Part shown: positions 1-9,200 of the stretch, one piece after another
Numbering within the stretch: the stretch's first letter is position 1
Layout: every line of letters begins with the position of its first letter
NCBI GenBank assembly: GCA_951799405.1
Contig: OX637339.1
Span: 13,950,001-14,014,000 of the forward strand
Origin: Agapetus fuscipes
Lineage: Eukaryota > Arthropoda > Insecta > Trichoptera > Glossosomatidae
DNA length: 64,000 bases
Reading direction: 5' to 3'
The notes under the pieces: model-generated
What the model was told of the DNA's origin: nothing
The model's input: the letters and a program-made list of their open reading frames with translations, nothing else
Databases searched by the model: none
Position numbers and translations under genes: made by a program

Positions 1-69
1 CTCTGACGCCGCTCTCCAGTTCCCAATTATATAAGCTGAGCCGTAACAATTACATAAAATAAAAATCAC

Positions 70-254
70 CTGTCCTGCAGAAGTTCTGATCTGTGCATCA
101 GGAGGGAGTTTATCAGAGCTGTGCTCTTTAAGAGGATGGTGCAGAATACAGTGAGGGCTTCCTCACTGCCATGACTGTTGTTGATTTCTGCTTCAAAGTT
201 AATCACGTTGGGCATCAGGAATATAATGTCCATCACGGAACGAGGCAGAATCAT
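70..254 (-). CDS. URB2: URB2-like exon 9
   Basis: 185 nt after a TTTATAG acceptor, ending GACAG|GTGATT with two bases of the next codon. The TILLKSTALINSLLMHRSELLQDR stretch is the best match to the conserved Urb2 C-terminal domain. The final exon or exons lie beyond the left edge. Confidence 0.6.
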
Positions 255-3200
255 CTATAAACAAACAGTTTTCAATTTGAAATGTTTTTGATTGATATTT
301 GTCAAAAAAAAGCAATGAACCGTAATCAAGAATCTGAATCCAGCCATGGGAGCCTAAAAACATTTATTACCCAGACTATAGCTCAGCTGGAAAGCTAGAG
401 TTCTATACTCACCAAGGGTGTCAGAAATGATTTCCCGTTTCGGTAATTCCTTCAAACCCAAAAATCAAAGAACCGGTGAGTTTAACTAAGCCTTCATAAA
501 AAATGAGAACCCGCTACCCTCACTTCAATTGAAGTGGTTGACGTGAGGCCAGCCCCCTCTCATGCAAAAATATATAGCTTACAACCGTCACATGCAACCC
601 CTTTGGGGACAATGCAGGAAGGAGTTGCTCTACATGTGCAGTAAAAATGATCTACTTATCCATCAAAATATAAGAAATAGATTGAGTATATAAGTTTCTT
701 CCCATAGTTATGCACGTGCCATGGAACGTAAATAAATAGACCGTGAAAAAAAGAAACAAGATAGCAATGTCATACATAAAAAAGAGAGGGAAAATTTACT
801 TTTGTTTGACAATTCTAATATACGTCTCTCCTTACTAATACTTCACTTGAAGTGTAGTTTTTTTTGGCTATTTCTTTTATTTTTATTGATGAATCTACCC
901 AAGTTTTTATAAATAAAACTGAAAAGTAGATTACCTTCTTGGTAGCAACAATCTCGGATATTATTTCAAAATAAATGGTTACAATCTCAACATTCTCCTT
1001 CCCCAGACTCTTCACACCCTTTTTCTCCGTTACTTTTCCTTCGACGAACCCTTCATCCTCCTCCACATCCCCTTCCAGCTTCTTGGCATTATGCGAGGAT
1101 GTGTTTCTGAGCCAGAAGTAAAAGTCCCAACACATTTGCTTGACAACAGTGGAGCGAGCGTCATTCTTGGCAGATATTTTGAGGTTAGCATTCAGGAAAC
1201 ACGACCATAGGTTCCTAGCTACCTTTGTGTTTAATTTTTCTTGGGTTTTCTTAGATTTTGGTGGTGTGTTGTCAGCCTGTAAAATCAATATTTTATCACG
1301 CAAAATTGTTAATTTACAAAAAAAGAGAAGAGCATGCATGAAAAGAGTGATGAATGTTGTGTGAATGAAAGATATAAGAGTAGAACAAAGTGGAGACGTG
1401 TTTGCAAAGTTTCTGGCCATCCATATTGGTAGGGTTATTTACACCATTTTAAGCTGGGGTATGCAAATATACAGATTTTTCCAGTTCGTGTTCCTGGAAG
1501 ACCAGATATTGACTGATACATTTGATTAAGGATGACCAACCATATTGTACAAAATAACTTACTTTGCCAATGTTCCCCTATTTCAGGTAAGGTCGGCAAG
1601 AGTTGCAGGCCTTATTTTCGATTGAGATTGAGTTTTAATGTTGTAGCTCCACGTGAGGCATGTGTAAGTGCAAACTTATACATGTCTGCTTGTGAGAATG
1701 TTTTTTAGACAAAAAAAAACTTACCGTCAGTTTGCTGAAATTCAGTAGCAATTTAGTAAATGTCTGGTTGAAGTATCTCACATCACAAATCTCACATATA
1801 TGTTCTATATTTCTCAAATTGATGTTTGTTACTTCCAGCCATAACGCTCCACATCTTTTATCCCCATTTTCCAAAAAGGTTTTTGTTGTGTTCCACACCA
1901 AGGTAAAGAATTTGCTTTCATTTTTTAGAAAATTTGAATTCTTGAAAATGGAATAGTTTTTGAGAACAGATGATAAAAGCAGGCTGGCACCCTTAGCGTG
2001 ATGAAGACATATTGAAGGATTAGACAATGCGGCCAACTGAAAAACAAGACATATTTTTATTACTTATCTTTTTTTACCTGTTTAAATAACTCGCTGGTAG
2101 TTTTTGCATTTTGAATATTACAATCAATCGGAAATTAATTAAACATAAAGGTAACATTGTTCATTTAGTAGCTAAGAAATAAACATAACTATTATAAGAG
2201 AATGACACATCACTGTGTGTGATCTGTTTGAAGACTCACCAAATATCAGAGAATCTGGAGGTCTATGATACTTGTTGGAGTGTTGCAGGGGTATGGGTGT
2301 TGGGTGAGGTGGTCAACCATCCAAAATGAAATGAGGGTTTCCCTGCTCCCGAAGGACAAGGTTCTCATTTCTTGCTAAGGCTAAGTAAATCTTGTCTGTA
2401 TTATATTTAGAGTTAGAATATAATTCCAAAATAAAAAGCATTTTTGTCACCCTAAATGGGAATAAAACACAAGCATTCTATGAACTGAACTATCGATTTG
2501 ACTATTTAAAAATTTATGGACTCAGAACATTCAATATACCCCTCAGCTATGTGATGTCACCCGTAGTTAATAAAAAATAGATTTCAGGGATCAGGGATTT
2601 CTTCAAGTTCACAGCATTGCCCGCCCATACACTTGGCGGAAATGCTAAATGAATAAAGATTTTAAATTATGATTACAGTAGTTAGACATTTTTAAAGAAT
2701 GAAAAAAACGGATTTTACTGACAGCGTAAAAGAGAAGAATGATTTTCTCTACGTTTCGTCGGAGTCATATCCGACGTCCTCAGGAGACGTGTGTCCTCTA
2801 CAAAGAAGAACCACGAAAGAGGTGAATCATATTATCAGATTTGATAAAACAAAGATTCTATCTAAAGAAAGATTTCTCATCCCCCGACTTGTGAAGGAAG
2901 CAATCGAAATACACAGGCACCCCAACTTCAACAGAGATGACCGCTACAAACTTTCCAGTATATGGAGGCCAGTACTAACTTCTATGATCCAACCTTTCAT
3001 TAATCGGACGATTTCACAAGAAGACATAATATCGTCCTTCTGTACAACTGGGGCTATTGCGACATCTATGGATGTATCACCGAAGGTTAATAAAAGTACC
3101 TACAACCTTCGGTCTCGATCAAACAACAATAATTCAACAGTTCGTGGTTCCTCTTTGTAGAGGACACACGTCTCCTGAGGACGTCGGATATGACTCCGAC

Positions 3201-6200
3201 GAAACGTAGAGAAAATCGTTCTTCTCTTTTGATAAATGAAGTACGGTGCACTATAGTGTCTTTTCAAACTACCTACTTAATATTGTATTTATTCTATATG
3301 CCTTTCATTATTTTTAAATACTTACAGCTTTTTTAGCAAAGAATGCAACATTTCTCTCCATATTTTTTTGTCTTTTTTCAGTTCTTCTATCGGCAGACTC
3401 ATCACAATAGCTTTGCGCCACAATAGAAAAGAATTCCAAGAAATTCAAAATGGCCACCTCCAGATCCAAACCAATGTCACAGTTTATATCAATGTTTGAA
3501 GCATTCACACTAGAAATACTTTCATCGACATCCATTTTGTCATCTTTCTTTTCAAATGATTTCCATTTTATTTCATCAAAAATGTTCAAAATTGTTTCAA
3601 AAATTGTATTTTGAGTTTTAGAAATGACAGGTTTCAATTCGTTTGACAAAGTGTGCTTCTTCAAGTTTGACAAACACACAAAAAGTACCAAAGAAGATTG
3701 TAGGCTCAAATCCATTATGGCCAATTTTGGATCTTCAGTTAAGATTTTGCAAGATTTAGTCAGATATTTTGTTATGTTTTTGAAGTATTTTGCATTTTCC
3801 TTTGTTACCAAGCCTTCAAAAGCTTGCTTGAGGATAATTTGTGAAGATTTATATTTCCCTCCAAAACTAGATGTCAGTTGAAGTAGAACATTTTGTCCTC
3901 CATCTTTGAATATGACTTCAGCAGGGAAAATGTCAAAAATATTAGGAGCTTTGTAGGAGAGTTCAAAAATTCTTAAATTCATATTGTCACATTTTTTTTC
4001 TAGGTCATCAAAAAGAGCTTCAGATGATGCAGTTTTTTGTTTGTATTTTTTTAATGCCAGTTTAACAAGGAATAAAGTAAATATTGTCATGTTTTGATAA
4101 TTTTGTTTCAAGAACTGCATTGGAATTTCATCCATTATTTCCAAAATATGAACAGCCTTCTCAGATGTAATATAGTTTTTACTTTCATGACATTCATACA
4201 ACTTTTCAAAGTATTCCGTTACGTTTTCAAGGTTTTTTAAAAATGTTCCGATTTCAAAATCTTCCATTTTTGACATTTCATAAATTGATGGAAACCCCTT
4301 CATGGGTTTTTGCTTATCATAAAATTTCCAGATTTGCATCAAGCATTCAAACAAGATGGCTGATAATAGTTCAATGTTGCCATTCACACAATCCATTTGC
4401 AGTATTTGATGGCTGTAGTTGGATTCACTTGAAAGATGTGAGAAAATATTTTTGGCGGCCATCTTGATTTGATCATCTTTCAAATTTGAAAAAAGAATTT
4501 GAGCATTGTACTCATTGTCTTGTACCAGATTTGTAAAATTTTCGAATTCATCAAAAATGTGCTTAGCAACATGGCTATGAATACTTGAATGATTATTTAA
4601 ATCCAATGGTTCCATTTTTTGAAGAATCAGCAAATTCTGCAAACAAAAAATACATACATTCTAAATTCATAATTAATTGAAATTCCTTAACTAAGGCACG
4701 AGTATGGAGTTGACCTATACCGACTTGTAAAACGCAAAAAAAAAACGCAACTAAGCTACACATATAGTGTAACTTCTTGCCGCGTTATCCCCAAAGGGGT
4801 CGCATGTGGCGAGTTGAACCTATTTATTTTTACAGGTAAGGGGGCCGGCCTTACGCCAACCACTTCAATTGAAGTGGTGTTTCCCAGCTCCCGAGAGAGC
4901 TGGTACTCATTTCTTGTGAAGGCTGAGTAAACCTTGCCGGCATTATTATTTTGGGGTTTGAAATAAACACCGAAACGGGAAATCATTTCTGACACCCTCG
5001 CGCTCGGTGGGATTCGAACCCGAGCTCACGGCATGGAATGCAAGCACTCTACCAACTGAGCTATCGTACGGTTATTTTTCAGCTTTTGCCAATGTCTTAA
5101 TCATTTCAGGGAAAGGCGACAAGAGTTGCAGAGTTGAAGTTCTTTTGAGTTTATGTTTTCTTTAGTAAACATGCAGTATGTGTGAATGCAAAAATGAATT
5201 ATTAGTGTGAATCTTAAGTGTTTTTTGCAGCTTAAATTACAGATGGCAGATAATTTAAATACCTACCATTCGATGGATGACTTTTTCATCTTGATGTAAT
5301 GCTGCCAGATCAAATATCTTTCTCCATTTTTTTCCACTAAGGTAAGAGTGCAACACTGAAAAATCCCCCACATCCATTTCTCTTTCAGGGTCAACTTCCA
5401 ATTTTGAATTGAAGAATGGTTGATAGTGAACAAGCAAGAGTTTTAACTGACCAAAACTAAAGGCCATGCTTAAAAATGAGCGAAGAATTCTCTTTTCCTA
5501 AAAAACAAAATACATTATTTGTAACATAAATGTATGGAGATCTGGACAAAACAGTATTTTCAACATGGAAATGAAAGCATCTGGTAGTGAAAATTCCATC
5601 TGTATACTGCATACAAGAGAGTAAAAATGATTAGATGAAAAATTCTTTTTGGATTCTTTCAGATGCGAGACCAAGATTTTTTCAACGCTTTTTATCTGCC
5701 GACATTACGTTTCTGCAATAATGACGGAGCTGTCTGCCAAACGTATATTGTATGATAAAAGAAAAACAGTTTTGTTTTCGATTACGTGAGTATATTTTTA
5801 TATACCACAACCGGTTTCGCAAACATCCGTTCGCATCATCAGGTGGATAAATTAATACTAAATGGTGTAGAAACGGAATCAATCTTAGAGGGTGTCATTG
5901 TGTGAGGGTATGAGGGAGGGAGGGGGGGGGGTGCAGGATGGCCATGTGGCTTGTGTCATCTGGATCGTTTAGCTTCCTTGGGAATATGGTCAACAGGGGG
6001 GATGGATTGGGTACTAACATATTATTTATAAGTGTATTAGGTGAATTTTTTAATTTGTTAATTTCGATTATTTCAAGTGCAGAGAGGGTTGGTCCGTAGG
6101 AACTAGGGTGCAGAAGTTTAGTGGTGTGGTTGGGAAAAGAATGTCCAGTCTCTATGATATGGTTAGCAAATTTGGAGAAATTATTATTAGAAAGGCATCG

Positions 6201-9200
6201 TCTATGTTCGTCTAGTCGTATTTTTAGGTTTCTAGAGGTCTGTCCAATGTAAATTTTATTACAGTCTCCACATTTAATCTCGTACACTCCACTTTTTTGT
6301 AATATATCAGTCCTGGTTTTTGCATTCAAAAGTATATTTCCCAGTTTATTAGTGGTATAGAAGGCAGTTCTTATTGTATCAGGAAAAAGTTTCGAGATTT
6401 TGGTGGAAATGTCACCTGCGAAAATTACTTTTTTTCCATGGCCTATTCTGGTTGTCGTTGGTGTTGTAAGAGTGGTAGATGTACTGTCTGTACAGTAGAG
6501 TCTTAGTTTTTTTGTGTGAAAGTTTGTCAATCATGTTGGTATTGTATCCGTTATTATGGGCAATTTGTTTAATAGTGTTGAGTTCGGTCCTGTAATCATC
6601 ATTCGTCAGTGGTGTTGTATGGAGTCTATTAATCATGGCAAGGAAGCCTGACATTTTGTGAGAGATTGGGTGCATAGAAGAAGCGTGGATGGTGGTGTCT
6701 GTGTGGGTGGGTTTCCTGTAGATGGAATATTGAATGTTGTTATTATTTAATTTTAGAGAAAAATCGAGAAAGTTAAGAGTATTATCGGGGTTATGTTCTA
6801 AGGTAAATTTAATATTGGGGTGTAGTTTATTCAATTCGTCTAAAAGTGAGTTGATTTGTCTTGTGGTACCTTTAAAAATACAAAAAACATTATCAACGTA
6901 TCTAAACCATTTTACAATATTGTTTTTAAGGTAGAAATGATCAGAACTAAACATCTGTTCTTCTAGGTGATTAAGAAAAATTTCGGCAATGATGGGGCTC
7001 AAAGGAGATCCCATTGGTAAACCAGTTGTTTGCGAATAATATTTGTTGTCAAATTCGAAGTAACATTGTTCCATACAGATGTTTAACATTCTAATCATTT
7101 CTCCTTTCACATTATCATCTAGAGTAGACTTATCTAGTAATTCAGAAAAAATAGTTCTACTTTCATCGACTGGCACATTAGTAAATAAATTAACAATGTC
7201 AAAAGAGATTAGTTTGCAATTATAAGGTATTATAAAGTTTTCCAATTTCTGTACTAACTCGGAACTATTTTTAATGCTATAACTTGGGTGGAACACGTCG
7301 AACTTTAAGATTAAATTGTTTAAAAGTTTACAAATTTTGTATGAGGGTGCTGAGTAATAGGAGACAACCGGGCGAACAGGAACATTATTTTTATGAATTT
7401 TAGGTAGACCATATAATTTTGGAGCCTGAGGGTTAGATTGAGAAGAGTATTTATTGCAAAAAATGGGGCAGTTTTTTATGGTCTTTTTTATTTTATCATG
7501 GAAACGAGAAGTAGGATCAGATTTTAGGATTTTGAAACAATTGTCTTTTATGTATTGATGCACTTTACTTTTATAGTTGTTTTCGTCGAGAATAATGACG
7601 CTGTTTCCTTTGTCAGCTTTGGTGATGATTAGTTTGTTGGTTTGTAGAGCAGTTTTTATTTCCTTGGCTAAAATAATTTCAGATCTTATTGTGCGATTAG
7701 TGTTCAAAGAAGAATTCTTGGTTTACAATGATAATACTTATTACACAGTAAAATTTTTTAGAGGAACCTATTATAAGAGAACTTACATTATTCTTGATGT
7801 TTCATTAGCGATGTAGCCAAAGTCTTCAGGAGACACTCTCTCTGCACGACGACTGAGGATGAACATATTGTATGTGACCGAAATGTTGTTGACCGAAATG
7901 TTGTGTGGATGAACTGTTGTGAGACCGAATTGTCCGTGACTGATGTGTATGCGGACAATTTATCTGTGGCCGAGTTGCCTATGATCGAAGTGCCTTCAAC
8001 CAAAAAAGACATGTGGACGAACTGTCGTGTGACCGATTTGTCCATGAACAAGCTGTCTGTTGCCTAGTATCTTTGACCGATTTGTAGTGATACTAGTTTT
8101 AACCCCTAACCCTAGAAACAGAAGTTCAAAAACGGTAAAGAATACTTACATAAGGCATTTTCAAAATTCTATTTCCAAAATTAGCCATGGTGGTGGATCC
8201 ATAATCTTCAAATATTTGGATGAATTTTCTGACAACACTCTCTGGAATATTCTGGTCTGCCATTTTGCTGTGTGAGAAATATGAAGTAAGCAGGGAAGAA
8301 AATACTTCAGTTAAAATTATCACGTGTGGAGCTAGAAAGAATAAATATTTAGGTTAATTTCAATGGATTTGAGACTAGATATGAATGAAAAAAAAATTGT
8401 GATGTCAACTGGCCAGGTATCTAGGAATAGCTAATAAATATTTTGTTATTGGTTGCTAAGGACCATGGACTAAGAATATTTGAAATTTGGGGAATATTTG
8501 TGATGTCACCTGACCGGGTAGAGCGTCATAATTTTAAGACAACAATATGTAGAAAAGTTATAAAAAAAAAACTAAGGGTAAGTACATACTAGGCGGCATG
8601 ACACACTGCGGCAGGCCGTGCGGCATGCGGCAAGTTGCGGTTGGACCTGCGTCATGCCGTCGGTCGGGCCGCTGCGCTGCGAGCGCCCGCAGCGTTTTGC
8701 GGCTTGCTGCAGCATAGTGCGTACGAAAACTCATTATTCATACATATTCCTTACTGCGGCATGCCGCCTAGTGCGTACGTACCCTTAAGTGCACCGTACT
8801 GCATTAAGAATTTCTGCCTATGTATGGGATGACAGTGCTGTGAACTAGAAAAAATCCCTGATTACCAGGAATCTATTTCTCATTTACTTCGCATGACGTC
8901 ACATCGCTGAGGGATAATTTGAATTTTTGGAGTCCATTTTCACATAAAAGTGTTACATATGCCAGCCAAGATTTTTTTTTTCAAATTTGTCCTGAGTCCA
9001 TTAGATACTTCAAGGATTTGAAATTTAAAATACCTGTATCTTCAGAAGTGTAGTTTTCAATGCAATATTTCTCAAAATTTGCAATCAACATTTTGAAGAT
9101 GTCAACATTCTTCCATGACACCAACTGCGAGCCCAAAAACCCAAATTTATCACAAAAATCTTCCGTCAGAATATCATCTCCGTGCAAAATCTTTTTAGTC

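Larger units (their letters stand above)
2699..3231 (+). mobile_element. Penelope-like element 3' remnant with inverted terminal arms
   Basis: A plus-strand frame carries ERFLIPRLVKEAIEIHRHPN and NFNRDDRYKLSSIW, the segment found after the GIY-YIG domain in many Penelope-like elements. It is flanked by near-identical inverted arms at about 2728-2817 and 3141-3230. RT and the GIY-YIG core are missing. It sits in a URB2-like intron. Confidence 0.6.
5752..7800 (-). mobile_element. Penelope-like retroelement, 5' truncated
   Basis: The minus-strand element contains a Penelope RT gene and a GIY-YIG endonuclease frame. Its 3' terminus carries a hammerhead-like motif followed by a GATTACGTGAG/TGATAAAAG end. 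It is inserted in the URB2-like intron between exons 4 and 5. The last 60 bp recur as an isolated insertion at 27111-27170. The 5' limit is not defined. Confidence 0.75.

Noticed and set aside
4998..5070. tRNA gene on the minus strand
   Set aside because: A and B boxes are good, but the sequence continues into the SINE-1 body shared with 366 and 15398, and the acceptor stem does not close.
7788..8051. 87-codon minus-strand coding region
   Set aside because: The frame is created by a 15-bp minisatellite; no domain or splice support.
7870..8095. CRISPR-like array
   Set aside because: Units are contiguous and drifting, with no spacers, in a eukaryotic context.
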